64,000 nt of DNA from Saccharomyces paradoxus (Eukaryota; Ascomycota; Saccharomycetes; Saccharomycetales; Saccharomycetaceae): assembly GCF_002079055.1 (NCBI RefSeq), contig NC_047498.1, positions 895,299 through 959,298 of the forward strand, in the 5' to 3' direction. The translations under genes and the position numbers were made by a program. This document shows, piece by piece, positions 50,101-60,135 of the stretch. The notes below the pieces were generated by a model. That model was not told the origin of the DNA. It saw nothing but the letters and a program-made list of their open reading frames with translations, and searched no databases. Position 1 is the stretch's first letter. The number at the start of each line of letters is the position of its first letter.

Positions 50101-53100
50101 AAGGAAAGCCTTATCTTCTTCAATAACTGGGAGACCTAGAGTAGCTCAGCCTAAGATAACATCTTTTGGAACGTTTCAACCATCGGCCAGTGCCAAGTTG
50201 CAGCGTACAAAACCTGTTAAGCCTTTATCCAAAATGGAATTAGCTAGAATGCAATTATTAAACAACAGGGTTGTTCATCCACCTAGCGCGCCAGCTTTCC
50301 ATACCAAGAGCAGGGGTTTGGTTAATAGAAATGAAGATAGCAGTAGCGAGGAGAGCGACAACGATATAGAAAGCGCCCGGGAACTTTTTGCTATTGCTAA
50401 GGCAAAGGGCAAAGGAATACAAACTGTCGATATCAATGGCAAGGTTGTAAAGAAACAAACTGCGGCAGAATTGGCTAAACAGGAGTTAGAGTATATGAGG
50501 AAGAGATTAAATGTTGATATGAATCCTCTATACGAAACTATATTACAATGGGATTATACTAGAAATAGTGAATATCCTGATGACGAGCCTATTGGTAATT
50601 ATTCCGACGTCAAGGATTTTTTCAACTCTCCTGCAGACTACCAAAAAGTCATGAGGCCTCTGCTACTTCTAGAATCTTGGCAAGGCTTATGCTCTTCACG
50701 TGATAGGGAGGATTATAAACCTTTCAGTATCGTTGTAGGAAATCGAACTGCTGTGTCTGATTTCTATGATGTTTATGCCTCTGTATCCAAACAAGTCTTG
50801 CAGGATTGTGGTATTTCTGAATCCGACTTAATTGTAATGGCATATTTGTCCGATTTTCGACCAGACAAAAGGTTGTCCAGTGATGATTTCAAAAAAGCGC
50901 CACATACATGCCTGGCAAAGGTGAGAACATTGAAAAATACCAAAGGTGGCAATGTTGATGTCACATTACGAATTCATAGAAATCACTCTTTCAGTAAATT
51001 TTTGACACTAAGATCAGAGATATATTGTGTGAAAGTTATGCAAATGACGACTATCGAAAGAGAGTACTCGACACTAGAAGGATTGGAATACTATGACTTA
51101 GTTGGGCAAATTTTACAGGCTAAACCATCGCCTCCAGTAAATGTGGATGCAAGGGAAATTGAGACAGTCAAGAAAAGCTATAAGCTTAATACATCACAGG
51201 CTGGGGCTATCGTTAATTCGGTATCTAAGGAAGGCTTTTCTTTGATCCAGGGTCCACCTGGTACGGGTAAAACAAAGACTATACTGGGCATTATTGGTTA
51301 CTTTCTATCCACAAAGAATACCTCGCCATCGAATGTTATCAAGGTGCCACTGGAAAAGAACTCATCGAGCACTGAACAACTGCTAAAAAAGCAAAAAATT
51401 TTAATTTGTGCACCTAGTAATGCGGCTGTAGATGAAATCTGCCTTAGACTGAAAAGTGGAGTGTATGATAAGCAGGGACATCAGTTCAAACCTCAATTGG
51501 TTCGTGTAGGTAGATCAGACGTTGTGAACGTTGCAATCAAGGATCTTACTTTGGAAGAACTTGTGGATAAAAGGATAGGTGAAAGGAATTACGAAATCAG
51601 AACTAATCCAGAATTAGAACGTAAATTTAGTAATGCCGTCTCTAAAAGAAGGGAATTAAGAGGGAAATTAGACTCCGAGAGCGGTAATCCAGAAAGTCCA
51701 ATGTCAACCGAGGATATCAGCAAATTGCAACTCAAGATTAGGGAGCTGAGTAAAATAATTAACGAACTTGGTCGTGATAGGGACGAAATGCGTGAGAAAA
51801 ACTCTGTCAATTATAGAAACAGAGACCTGGATAGAAGGAATGCGCAAGCCCATATCTTGGCGGTTAGTGACATCATATGTTCTACATTGTCTGGTTCAGC
51901 CCATGATGTACTGGCAACAATGGGCATTAAATTTGATACGGTCATTATAGATGAGGCATGCCAATGTACCGAACTTTCTTCAATTATTCCCCTCAGGTAT
52001 GGAGGGAAGCGTTGTATCTTGGTTGGTGATCCGAATCAACTACCACCAACTGTTTTGTCAGGTGCTGCAAGCAATTTTAAATACAATCAGTCGCTGTTCG
52101 TTAGAATGGAGAAAAATAGCTCTCCATACTTGTTGGATGTTCAATATCGTATGCATCCTTCCATCAGTAAATTCCCCTCTTCGGAATTTTATCAGGGACG
52201 ACTAAAAGATGGTCCCGGTATGGATATTTTGAACAAAAGACCTTGGCACCAGCTTAATCCATTAGCTCCCTACAAGTTTTTTGATATTATAAGTGGTAGA
52301 CAAGAGCAAAACGCTAAGACTATGTCTTATACAAATATGGAAGAAATACGTGTTGCTATTGAGTTAGTTGACTTCCTGTTCAGAAAGTTTGATAATAAAA
52401 TTGACTTTACGGGAAAAATTGGTATAATTTCACCTTATAGAGAACAAATGCAAAAAATGCGTAGAGAGTTTGCCCGCTATTTTGGAGGCATGATCAACAA
52501 ATCAATTGATTTCAATACAATCGATGGTTTCCAAGGTCAAGAAAAAGAAATCATCTTGATATCGTGTGTTCGTGCCGATGATACGAAATCTAGTGTCGGT
52601 TTCCTAAAGGACTTTCGTCGTATGAATGTGGCTCTGACTAGAGCAAAGACAAGTATTTGGGTTTTGGGACATCAAAGATCTCTTTCAAAGAGCAAGTTAT
52701 GGAGAGATTTAATTGAAGATGCGAAAGATAGGAATTGTCTTGAATATGCTTGCTCCGGCTTCCTGGATCCCAAAAATAACAGAGCCCAAAGTATTTTAAG
52801 GAAGTACAATGTATCTGTACCATCGGAGCAAGAGGATGATTATAAGTTGCCTATGGAATATATAACACAAGCTTCCGACGATAGGAAATCTGATAAGGAC
52901 TCGAAGAAGAGAAGGGTTGTCGATGAGGATGAAAAGACAGATAAAGCTGTAAAAAAGAAGAAGAAAGAAAAGAAGAAAGAAAAGAACAAAGAGAAAAAAA
53001 AGCCCAAGGCAAATGATAAAAAGAGAAAAGATAAGGAGGGAGAATCTCCCAGCACCTCATCTGGTACAAAGAAAAAGTCTTCCATTTTTGGTGGAATGAA

Positions 53101-53890
53101 TGTAACCGATGCCGTAGTTCCTAAAACTTTTCCTGATGTGGAAGGCAAAAAGAAGGCTGCTGCAATTGTTGGTAAAAAGAAAAATAATAAACACGTTTGT
53201 TTTTCTGATGATGTTAGTATCATACCAAGGTGTGAGGAGCCTGAAATTAAAGTAACCAGAAGTTTATCTTCTGTATTAAAGGAAAAGCAGTTAGGTTTAA
53301 AGGAGACGAGACCATTTTCTCCACCTGAAATCAGTACTAATGAGGATGACGATGACGAAGATGATTATACACCGTCGATCTCCAGTTCTTCATTAATGAA
53401 AACTGAAGCGAACGGTCGCAACAACAGAGTGGTTTCCAATCAGCAAAATTTTAGCGCGAGTATATACGATGATCCGCAAGTTCCGCAACCTGAGCAGACG
53501 CACCTACCTGCAACTATTACAAAGCACAGAAATGCAAATAGTGTCATATCTGGCGGTTCTTCGAGGATCCTAAGTGCTTCCGATTACGGTGAACCCGATC
53601 AAAGCGGACAGAACGGAACAAATAGGTCCCACTCTCAACATGTGGGTAATGAGAATCAATACTCAACAGCTCCCATGGGACCAGATGGTCTACATGGATA
53701 TATGCCGACACATCCGCGAGAGAGTTATCCTGCTGAGCCAGAAGATCCATATGATTTAAACGCCCATTCGCAACTGCAACCTTCTGCATTCAAAGTGTCT
53801 GGTAGCGGGCCTGCAGGCGCACGTAACAGTTCGAGAAGAAATGCTTCATCTAGTCCATTTATCCCCAAAAAAAGAAAGCCTAGACCATGA
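47189..53890 (+). CDS. SEN1: RNA/DNA helicase Sen1 (senataxin homologue)
   Basis: The 2233-residue protein has a large helical N-terminal domain (about 1-975), a Ser-rich linker, and an Upf1-like superfamily 1 helicase core. Walker A GPPGTGKT starts at residue 1355 and Walker B DEACQ at 1588. The later motifs GDPNQLPPT, VQYRMHP and NVALTRAK are all present. The C-terminal tail has a long lysine-rich block (about 1895-1960) acting as nuclear localisation signal and an acidic DDDEDDYTPSIS near residue 2052. Sen1 terminates RNA polymerase II on non-coding RNAs with Nrd1-Nab3 and resolves R-loops. The acidic motif matches the known Nrd1-interaction motif that mimics the Pol II CTD. Length is two residues more than in S. 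cerevisiae. It is convergent with ATG23. Confidence 0.98.
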   Translation: MNSTNPDNNNNYNNNKDSKDIVPITNVQLDTVYTKAKSYIPQIEQVYQGTNPNIQEAKLLGELLQVLAEVPKGTHLFCDPILEPISIFSLTIFSFNEEATATWLKSHFNPILSVCDKCILNFARGKCKMLQHFAIQRHVPHEHVAKFNDIVCQWRVEAIFPILRNISVNDNTDINITKEIEIAMYECLCNPHMLRLNKQLKATFEAIFKFFYNTKHRLLDVTNPSSIKTFISGVIFCWCEGSKEENEWSRAFLMDLYSRDFHISLSNLTPDIVEEVYIHILFLQNPANWTEIVVSQFWSRLLPVFNLFDKDVFIEYFQVPKNVESLKKTFKFPLEPVFKMWYNHLSKSYHDKPLDFLLRGLTMFLNKFGSEFWSKIEPFTFHSILDIIFNRDSFPTKLIKIQDNSIVEHQTEVYFQLTGSVTDLLSWTLPFYHALSPSKRIQMVRKVSMAFLRIIANYPSLKSIPKACLMNSATALLRAVLTIKENERAMLYKNDEFETVLLTKTDSRALLNNPLIQDIIIRSASNPNNFYPGLGSASASVATSTMMVLAECIDFDILLLCHRTFKLYSGKPISEIPISTNVLENVTNKIDLRSFHDGPLLAKQLLVSLKNINGLLIVPSNTAVAKAHNALNQKFLLLSTRLMEKFADILPGQLSKILADEDASQGFWSCIFSSDKHLYQAATNILYNTFDVEGRLEGILAILNNNLTVNLKNINVMLQRLINCEFYEPCPRAVRVLMDVVSAFVDPISGVFANFQTLKSQNTEEEFLKFWESSWLFLDTIYKFTLKWASKYDYSELENFTKDTLDLSRSLVDSFREFSDILHDQAKNLLLNVLETFKNMLYWLRLSDEVLLESCVRLIISTSDLAHEKHVKVDDSLVEMMAKYASKAKRFSNKLTDQQASEILQKAKIFNKALTEQVATDAENYRKEKELSRLGKVIDLTDSAPASPSLSPSLSSTVGSSSAESRADYLQRKALSSSITGRPRVAQPKITSFGTFQPSASAKLQRTKPVKPLSKMELARMQLLNNRVVHPPSAPAFHTKSRGLVNRNEDSSSEESDNDIESARELFAIAKAKGKGIQTVDINGKVVKKQTAAELAKQELEYMRKRLNVDMNPLYETILQWDYTRNSEYPDDEPIGNYSDVKDFFNSPADYQKVMRPLLLLESWQGLCSSRDREDYKPFSIVVGNRTAVSDFYDVYASVSKQVLQDCGISESDLIVMAYLSDFRPDKRLSSDDFKKAPHTCLAKVRTLKNTKGGNVDVTLRIHRNHSFSKFLTLRSEIYCVKVMQMTTIEREYSTLEGLEYYDLVGQILQAKPSPPVNVDAREIETVKKSYKLNTSQAGAIVNSVSKEGFSLIQGPPGTGKTKTILGIIGYFLSTKNTSPSNVIKVPLEKNSSSTEQLLKKQKILICAPSNAAVDEICLRLKSGVYDKQGHQFKPQLVRVGRSDVVNVAIKDLTLEELVDKRIGERNYEIRTNPELERKFSNAVSKRRELRGKLDSESGNPESPMSTEDISKLQLKIRELSKIINELGRDRDEMREKNSVNYRNRDLDRRNAQAHILAVSDIICSTLSGSAHDVLATMGIKFDTVIIDEACQCTELSSIIPLRYGGKRCILVGDPNQLPPTVLSGAASNFKYNQSLFVRMEKNSSPYLLDVQYRMHPSISKFPSSEFYQGRLKDGPGMDILNKRPWHQLNPLAPYKFFDIISGRQEQNAKTMSYTNMEEIRVAIELVDFLFRKFDNKIDFTGKIGIISPYREQMQKMRREFARYFGGMINKSIDFNTIDGFQGQEKEIILISCVRADDTKSSVGFLKDFRRMNVALTRAKTSIWVLGHQRSLSKSKLWRDLIEDAKDRNCLEYACSGFLDPKNNRAQSILRKYNVSVPSEQEDDYKLPMEYITQASDDRKSDKDSKKRRVVDEDEKTDKAVKKKKKEKKKEKNKEKKKPKANDKKRKDKEGESPSTSSGTKKKSSIFGGMNVTDAVVPKTFPDVEGKKKAAAIVGKKKNNKHVCFSDDVSIIPRCEEPEIKVTRSLSSVLKEKQLGLKETRPFSPPEISTNEDDDDEDDYTPSISSSSLMKTEANGRNNRVVSNQQNFSASIYDDPQVPQPEQTHLPATITKHRNANSVISGGSSRILSASDYGEPDQSGQNGTNRSHSQHVGNENQYSTAPMGPDGLHGYMPTHPRESYPAEPEDPYDLNAHSQLQPSAFKVSGSGPAGARNSSRRNASSSPFIPKKRKPRP

Positions 53891-54105
53891 TCCTAAAGTA
53901 AAACGTTAGGAATTATACCTAATTATACCTGCATATATACTAATATATACATTTGTATTGAATTTAATAGCAGCATTATTTATCGTTATTTCAGTAAAGC
54001 AAACTTATTTAAATTTGAAATAAAAAATTTTGACTATTACATCGGCATATAATGTTTAAATTTAAATATTATCCTCATCGGCTACTTTAGCTATTTGCAA
54101 TTCAT

Positions 54106-55467
54106 TCAATCAACTTTTTTTGATATGACATCATTTTTATTAGCGTTTATTATACTTTCAGAAATTCCGATTTTTGGTGGCGATTTGCTAGCAACCAAGA
54201 ATGGAGGGGTTGAAGGCTGCTTCAGGTTTGAAATTGCATTTGAACCTTTGTGGCTTTTGTGTATATTAATTGGTTTAGAAGGTTTTGCGATTAAGTCATC
54301 TTGCGCAGTGACATTTTCAGTGCTTAGTTCTTCACAAGCTTTGGAAAGTACGTCTCTTTCGTTGGATATTAAAGTTGTTGTTAGCATCTCATCGGAAGAG
54401 TCAAGAAGGTTATTGAGATATTTTATTGTGGAATTAATCATGTCTGACATTTCATTTCGAGGTATTTTGGAGTTGCTGCTACTCCGGAGTTTGGTTATTA
54501 GTTCGCTTTCCAAGTTTCCCACTTTTCTTTGACAATCTAGCCACAATTCACGTTTTGTTACTAATGCGGAAGACTCATTTTTATTTCTCGTTAGCTGCCC
54601 TTGTAAGTCGTCGATTTTCAATTCTATGAGGTCCTTCATATGAACGAAATTTTTCTTGTTGATAGTTTCTCTTTCACTGTAATCTTCATCAGTGTCCGAC
54701 AGCCTTAAATTGAATATTTTCTCTGATAAAGATTTTTCGTGCGCCAGGGGTGACTCAAATCCTATTCTTTTCATTAACTGGTGCTTAGATTCTTCAATTT
54801 TGGATAAATGAAAATCGATATTACCCATTTCAGAACGTATCCGCCCAGATTGCCTTTTCAACTCCTCTTCGACGAATTTGTTGTCCTTTTTGAAGTCCCT
54901 TAATAAAGTTTCCAACTTTATTATTTCCGATTTAGCTTGCTTATGAGATAACTGTAATAGTCTGTAGTTACGTATCATTTGATCCGCGGAAGATTCAGCG
55001 TTTTGTGCTTCTTCGATCCTTGGATCTGAATCATCCGTATTTGATAGTATTGTATTTTCTGCCCCCACTGACTCGATGTATTTGTTCAGGGATGTCCTGT
55101 GGTGTGATGAAATGGTAATAATGGCTTCCTTATCGATAACATAGTCCACCGGCGCTGTATCTATTTCTCGCTCAATATGCCACGATTTCCGCTCTTTCCA
55201 AAGAAGCTGCTCTCTGTCATTCAGTTCTAGTAGTTCTTGTTTGTCTCGAAGTAAAGACCCAATTTCTCTTTTCAAGAGACCATCATGGGATACCAAGAGA
55301 TCGTTAATTCTGCAAAGATCGTTTAGGCAAATAGTGATATCTTTCCGGATGCTTGTCACCTGGGAAGCGGAACTCACATCAGACAAGGCTTTTTCGTGAA
55401 GCTCAACCAGATTGCTCAAATATTGTGAAATTTGTTCCTTCTTTTCTAAAATCTGGTTCAATTCCAT
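54106..55467 (-). CDS. ATG23: Autophagy/Cvt pathway protein Atg23
   Basis: The 453-residue, mostly coiled-coil protein (heptad-rich from about 1-80 and 160-350) has a basic, Pro/Ser-rich C-terminal tail. Atg23 is a peripheral membrane dimer that tethers vesicles and works with Atg9 and Atg27 in delivering membrane to the phagophore assembly site, mainly for the Cvt pathway. Length equals that of the S. cerevisiae protein, and the ATG at 55467 is the first in frame. It is divergent with IMD3 across an 834-bp gap and convergent with SEN1 (215 bp). An antisense open frame at 54095-54532 has no support and is ignored. Confidence 0.95.
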   Translation of the reverse strand: MELNQILEKKEQISQYLSNLVELHEKALSDVSSASQVTSIRKDITICLNDLCRINDLLVSHDGLLKREIGSLLRDKQELLELNDREQLLWKERKSWHIEREIDTAPVDYVIDKEAIITISSHHRTSLNKYIESVGAENTILSNTDDSDPRIEEAQNAESSADQMIRNYRLLQLSHKQAKSEIIKLETLLRDFKKDNKFVEEELKRQSGRIRSEMGNIDFHLSKIEESKHQLMKRIGFESPLAHEKSLSEKIFNLRLSDTDEDYSERETINKKNFVHMKDLIELKIDDLQGQLTRNKNESSALVTKRELWLDCQRKVGNLESELITKLRSSSNSKIPRNEMSDMINSTIKYLNNLLDSSDEMLTTTLISNERDVLSKACEELSTENVTAQDDLIAKPSKPINIHKSHKGSNAISNLKQPSTPPFLVASKSPPKIGISESIINANKNDVISKKVD

Positions 55468-56301
55468 ATCTACTTCTTTACTTTACTTTGTTACCTTATA
55501 GAACAATGGGTTTAGGATAAGATCTGGAATAAAAAAAAGGGAAATAAGCACCTCAAACTAAACGCACTCTGTTTGTCACTTTTCAAATGCTTGACAGGTG
55601 CTTCAATAAATGCAGACGTTTTCTCTGTGTACTATTACTTGTATAAAGAACACTATGAAGAGACTGTCTATACCTTTTGCTGATTGCGCACCTAAACACC
55701 AAAGTTTACGCCCTTAAATTTTTTGAATATATGCGCAGATACCCTACAAGCTGTCCTAGGGCTAGAACATCGGGCAAAAAGGAGGCAAGTGAGCTTGAAA
55801 AGACCACAATTCCCTATACATAAACCTATTCTTTAACGGCTAAAAAAGATGTGATTTTTTCAGCATCATAATGGCTTCTTGAGACGTCATCATGTTCATT
55901 TTAACTCTGGTTAATTACATAAGTATTAGCCTTCAAAGCCGCACACGTTTCTTTTTCCGAAAATGAAAAATTTTTCACTGAAAAAAAAAGAGAAGAAATA
56001 CAAAGGTATAAATAGTTGAATAATTTGCCCTTCTGAGATCGGACAAGATGTTTGACTGGTGAGACCCTTGGTGGTTTACTCCAGTTTCGTGGGCTTGTGC
56101 ATTTTCACCTAGTATACTGGGAACTTTCTCTTTTACTTGTATTTCTTTTCTCTCTCGTTTTTATATAGCTTAACTCAGAAAGACTCTCTAACTCTTACAG
56201 ACGCACGTCATCTCATCTGTCTCACTCTTACTCTAAGGAAAAGAAGAAGTCATTTACAGGTTAACAGCAGTATTTAATAACTCCGAAAGTACGTAAAAGC
56301 A
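55468..56301. promoter_or_regulatory. ATG23-IMD3 divergent region with RRPE palindrome and distant TATA
   Basis: The 14-bp perfect palindrome TGAAAAATTTTTCA at 55964-55977 contains an RRPE on both strands. A TATAAATA box follows at 56007-56014, fully 288 bp before the IMD3 ATG. The stretch between is pyrimidine-rich in its second half. The spacing implies a long IMD3 leader or intervening transcription start sites. No ORF or RNA gene was recognised here. Confidence 0.65.
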
Positions 56302-57873
56302 ATGGCCGCAGTTAGAGACTACAAGACCGCACTGGAATTTGCCAGCAGCCTACCAAGACTGGATGGTTTGTCTGTCCAGGAATTGATGGACTCCAAGACC
56401 AGAGGTGGGTTAACTTATAACGATTTTTTGGTTTTGCCAGGCTTGGTTGATTTCCCATCCTCCGAAGTTAGCCTACAAACTAAGTTGACCAAGAATATCA
56501 CTTTGAATACTCCATTCGTTTCCTCTCCAATGGACACTGTGACAGAATCAGAAATGGCCATCTTTATGGCTCTATTGGGTGGTATTGGTTTTATTCACCA
56601 TAACTGTACCCCTGAAGACCAAGCTGACATGGTTAGAAGAGTCAAGAACTATGAAAATGGGTTTATTAACAACCCTATAGTGATTTCTCCAACAACCACC
56701 ATTGGTGAAGCCAAGAACATGAAGGAAAAGTTCGGATTTTCCGGTTTCCCCGTCACAGAAGATGGTAAAAGAAACGGAAAATTGATGGGTATTGTCACTT
56801 CTCGTGATATCCAATTTGTTGAAGACAACTCTTTACTCGTTCAAGATGTCATGACAAAAAACCCTGTTACCGGCGCACAAGGTATTACATTGTCTGAAGG
56901 TAATGAAATTTTAAAGAAAATCAAAAAGGGTAAGCTATTGATTGTTGATGACAAGGGTAGCTTGGTTTCTATGCTTTCCAGAACCGATTTAATGAAAAAT
57001 CAAAACTACCCATTGGCTTCTAAATCTGCCACCACCAAGCAATTGCTATGTGGTGCTGCTATTGGTACTATCGATGCTGATAAGGAAAGATTAAGACTGC
57101 TGGTTGAAGCCGGTTTGGATGTCGTCATCTTGGATTCATCCCAAGGTAACTCTATTTTCCAATTGAACATGATCAAATGGATTAAAGAAACCTTCCCAGA
57201 TTTGGAAATCATTGCCGGTAATGTTGCTACCAGAGAACAAGCTGCCAACTTGATTGCTGCCGGTGCTGACGGTTTAAGAATTGGTATGGGTTCTGGTTCC
57301 ATTTGCATCACTCAAGAAGTTATGGCCTGTGGTAGACCACAAGGTACAGCCGTCTACAACGTGTGTGAATTTGCTAACCAATTCGGTGTTCCATGTATGG
57401 CTGATGGTGGTGTTCAAAACATTGGACACATTACCAAGGCGTTGGCTCTTGGTTCTTCTACTGTTATGATGGGTGGTATGTTGGCTGGTACTACCGAATC
57501 ACCAGGTGAATATTTCTATCAAGACGGTAAAAGATTGAAGGCATACCGTGGTATGGGTTCCATTGACGCCATGCAAAAGACCGGTACTAAAGGTAATGCA
57601 TCTACCTCTCGTTACTTTTCCGAATCAGACAGTGTTTTGGTTGCCCAAGGTGTTTCCGGTGCTGTCGTTGATAAAGGTTCTATTAAGAAATTTATTCCAT
57701 ATTTGTACAATGGTTTACAACATTCTTGTCAAGACATTGGTCACAAGTCCCTAACTTTATTAAAGGAAAACGTCCAAAGCGGTAAAGTTAGATTTGAATT
57801 CAGAACCGCTTCTGCTCAACTAGAAGGTGGTGTTCATAATTTACATTCTTACGAAAAGCGTTTACATAACTAA
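56302..57873 (+). CDS. IMD3: Inosine-5'-monophosphate dehydrogenase Imd3
   Basis: The 523-residue enzyme oxidises IMP to XMP with NAD+, the rate-limiting step of guanine nucleotide synthesis. The TIM-barrel catalytic domain is interrupted by two CBS domains (about 120-235). The catalytic loop is GSGSICIT with the active cysteine at C335, and the flap motif is near YRGMGS (about 415). Residue 253 is alanine (GAAIG at 251-255); Imd2, the drug-resistant paralogue, has serine here. Together with synteny this supports Imd3 rather than Imd2. Codon use is strongly biased to preferred codons (GGT, TTG, AAG, GAA), consistent with high expression. An RRPE palindrome upstream fits its membership in the ribosome-biogenesis regulon. 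It is convergent with CNA1. Confidence 0.98.
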   Translation: MAAVRDYKTALEFASSLPRLDGLSVQELMDSKTRGGLTYNDFLVLPGLVDFPSSEVSLQTKLTKNITLNTPFVSSPMDTVTESEMAIFMALLGGIGFIHHNCTPEDQADMVRRVKNYENGFINNPIVISPTTTIGEAKNMKEKFGFSGFPVTEDGKRNGKLMGIVTSRDIQFVEDNSLLVQDVMTKNPVTGAQGITLSEGNEILKKIKKGKLLIVDDKGSLVSMLSRTDLMKNQNYPLASKSATTKQLLCGAAIGTIDADKERLRLLVEAGLDVVILDSSQGNSIFQLNMIKWIKETFPDLEIIAGNVATREQAANLIAAGADGLRIGMGSGSICITQEVMACGRPQGTAVYNVCEFANQFGVPCMADGGVQNIGHITKALALGSSTVMMGGMLAGTTESPGEYFYQDGKRLKAYRGMGSIDAMQKTGTKGNASTSRYFSESDSVLVAQGVSGAVVDKGSIKKFIPYLYNGLQHSCQDIGHKSLTLLKENVQSGKVRFEFRTASAQLEGGVHNLHSYEKRLHN

Positions 57874-58098
57874 TTGGTAACTTGGGTTCATTAATAATAA
57901 AATAAAACTAAAAAAATACGTATTTATATTTATTCTACTCGCAGTTAAGTGTGAAAATTAGGACCAAAACTCGGGGAGCATTTCTATTTTCCTAGTCTTC
58001 CGTCACTTTGTATTTATTATCTTTTACAGATTCCTCCACTAGCGCAAAGATCCAACTTTACGCCTCATAAAAATAAAAAATAAAAAGAATGAAATCTA

Positions 58099-59760
58099 TT
58101 ACAGCTGTGACTTTTTCTCCGCTCTTTTTAATATTTTTTCGTAATATTTAATCTTCTCTTGTTCAACCTCTGATAAAGACGGTGGTAATTTTTCATTAAT
58201 AAGGTCATTTTTTCTAGCCCTTTCAAAAGTGCTTAGCGTTTCATTCAGACCTTCAGTCCCACGGGCTAGAGCACCACGAGGTAAGATACCAGCATTCATG
58301 GTTTTCAGATATTCCACTTTTTCGCTCTCTTCCCTTAGCACCGAAAACATTCTTGAAACTTTAGCAATGGCCAATATCTTATTTCTCAAAGCCTTTCTTC
58401 GAGTCTCATCTTCTAATATTGCTGATGACGTCTTTTCACCAGGTGGGGCGCTAATTTTCCTAGTTGCGTCTCTGTTTGCCTCAACACTCTCCTCTGCAGT
58501 TTGTGGTTCTGATTCTGGGTCAAGTTCTTCTTCACTACATATGTTTAATATAGATACTAGCATGCTAGTAACTTTTTCGCCAACAAAAGGTAACGACCAG
58601 GTGAAAACATCCATAAAATCAGGTAACCAATAAGGGTGCGGAGACATGTGGAACTGCCTTATATTCATGACGTTTTCTTCATATTTTAGCACAGCAGCTT
58701 TATTGTGGTAGGTATCCAGATAGTTTGGAGCACTAAACATTGTTATTAAACTTGGAAATCCTGTTACTTTGTTGTTTTTATACATTCTATACCCTGCATC
58801 TTGTGCTTCGTGTGCTCTGATAATAGATAGTAGACCATTTGCTTTCAGAAACTTGCATGACGCCTTGAAAGTGAAGGCGAAGGAACAGCCCCTCAAACTA
58901 TTGGGTACGAATTCATCCTCGCTCGGATCAAATTCACTACCGTCTCTTGCATCATCATATTCCTCAATAGGATCAGCCCACAGTAAGTCACACATGAGAC
59001 CACGAGATGGGATTTCTCGGAACCTATTGACTTTATTAACATCCTCTACCGATTTTAATTCTGGAGAGATACCACCATGTACACAAAAATATTGTCCGTT
59101 CATTAAAGCTGCTAATGGTAAGACATTGAATGATCTGCAGCAGGCATCGTAAACTTCCATGTCGTATTTGTGCAACATCTCATTCTTAAAAGTAAAATAA
59201 GACGTCAAGTGCTTACACTCATGGTTACCTCTTAGCATCCAAAATCTCCCTAAATTATTCAACTTCAAGGAATATAAATAAATTAAACATTCAAAAGAAA
59301 ACGCGCCTCTATCAACATAATCCCCCAAGAATAGATAATCGATTTTGGCGGGGTCACCACCGACTTCAAACAGTTTCAATAAATCGTAATACTGACCGTG
59401 AATGTCGCCACAAATAGTAATTGGGGCTTTGAGTTTTAGTAGATTGGGTTCTTTACTCAATGCTACAGTTGACATATTTAAGATTTTTATGGCCTGTTCC
59501 TTAGAAAGTCGACCTTCATGAAAGAAATGTTCTCTTAAAAAGGAATGATTAGGTAATCCTGTCTTGGGGTCGAATACTTCCTCATCACTTGGTATCTTCC
59601 CAGTTATGGCAGGTACAGAAGCGATGGGACGGTCCTTCGTGGAAATTACTTTACCGTTTTCTAATTCATACTTTGTTAAATCTTTTTTCTGTTCAACTTT
59701 TATGTAAGAATCATTAGGTTTAATGACTTTGATGCGTGAAGAATTCAAGTCTTTCGACAT
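58099..59760 (-). CDS. CNA1: Calcineurin catalytic subunit A1, Cna1
   Basis: The 553-residue protein phosphatase 2B catalytic subunit carries the PPP metal-site motifs: GDIHGQ (D119, H121), GDYVDRG (D147, D150) and RGNHE (N179, H180). The catalytic domain spans about 70-385, followed by the calcineurin B-binding helix, a calmodulin-binding basic segment (about 470-495, RRKALRNKILAIAKVSRMF) and a C-terminal autoinhibitory part. With Cnb1 and calmodulin it dephosphorylates Crz1 and other targets upon calcium signals. Length equals that of the S. cerevisiae protein. Differences cluster in the linker at about 420-460 and in the C-terminal tail. It is divergent with TSR2. Confidence 0.97.
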   Translation of the reverse strand: MSKDLNSSRIKVIKPNDSYIKVEQKKDLTKYELENGKVISTKDRPIASVPAITGKIPSDEEVFDPKTGLPNHSFLREHFFHEGRLSKEQAIKILNMSTVALSKEPNLLKLKAPITICGDIHGQYYDLLKLFEVGGDPAKIDYLFLGDYVDRGAFSFECLIYLYSLKLNNLGRFWMLRGNHECKHLTSYFTFKNEMLHKYDMEVYDACCRSFNVLPLAALMNGQYFCVHGGISPELKSVEDVNKVNRFREIPSRGLMCDLLWADPIEEYDDARDGSEFDPSEDEFVPNSLRGCSFAFTFKASCKFLKANGLLSIIRAHEAQDAGYRMYKNNKVTGFPSLITMFSAPNYLDTYHNKAAVLKYEENVMNIRQFHMSPHPYWLPDFMDVFTWSLPFVGEKVTSMLVSILNICSEEELDPESEPQTAEESVEANRDATRKISAPPGEKTSSAILEDETRRKALRNKILAIAKVSRMFSVLREESEKVEYLKTMNAGILPRGALARGTEGLNETLSTFERARKNDLINEKLPPSLSEVEQEKIKYYEKILKRAEKKSQL

Positions 59761-59987
59761 TGGCGTTGAGAGTATTTTATGGCAGCTGAGCTAATACGTA
59801 AAAAAAAAGAATCTAAAAATGCTTTCCCTTTGAATAGTACTTGTAATACAGCAAATATTCCGAAATTTGGTTCTCTTTCTCGTGATAATACTTCTTGGTT
59901 TAAAATTGTTATAGGATGTGCACATTTTTCCCTTTGTTTCCCATTAACATGTTCTTTTTTCAAAATGGGAAAATTCACGTTTCAAGA

Positions 59988-60007
59988 GGCGATGACATGA
60001 AAAATTT
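59988..60007 (+). promoter_or_regulatory. PAC-like plus RRPE element before TSR2
   Basis: GGCGATGA at 59988-59995 (PAC core missing its final G) is followed by TGAAAAATTT at 59998-60007 (10 of 11 RRPE bases). The pair lies about 130 bp before the TSR2 ATG in the 375-bp CNA1-TSR2 gap, matching a ribosome-biogenesis promoter. The rest of this gap shows nothing else I recognise. Confidence 0.75.
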
Positions 60008-60135
60008 CGAAATGGATACAGATGAACATCACCGAACTGATCCAAACAGTTTGTGTCTATATTACAACGGGAACATAGGTAGAGTCCAAAAAAAACCCTG
60101 CAAAAAACTCTAATAGTCATAATTCTTACGGAAGA

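Noticed and set aside
52840-53223. 127-codon Phe/Leu/Ser-rich frame antisense to SEN1
   Set aside because: It is the complement of the lysine-rich SEN1 tail (AAG/AAA read as CTT/TTT).
54095-54532. 145-codon open frame antisense to the ATG23 3' end
   Set aside because: The coiled-coil coding sequence of ATG23 explains it; the composition is hydrophobic but unlike any family I know.
57922-57932. ARS consensus ATTTATATTTA between IMD3 and CNA1
   Set aside because: It is embedded in AT-rich 3' end sequence of two convergent genes with no extended match; more likely part of polyadenylation signals.
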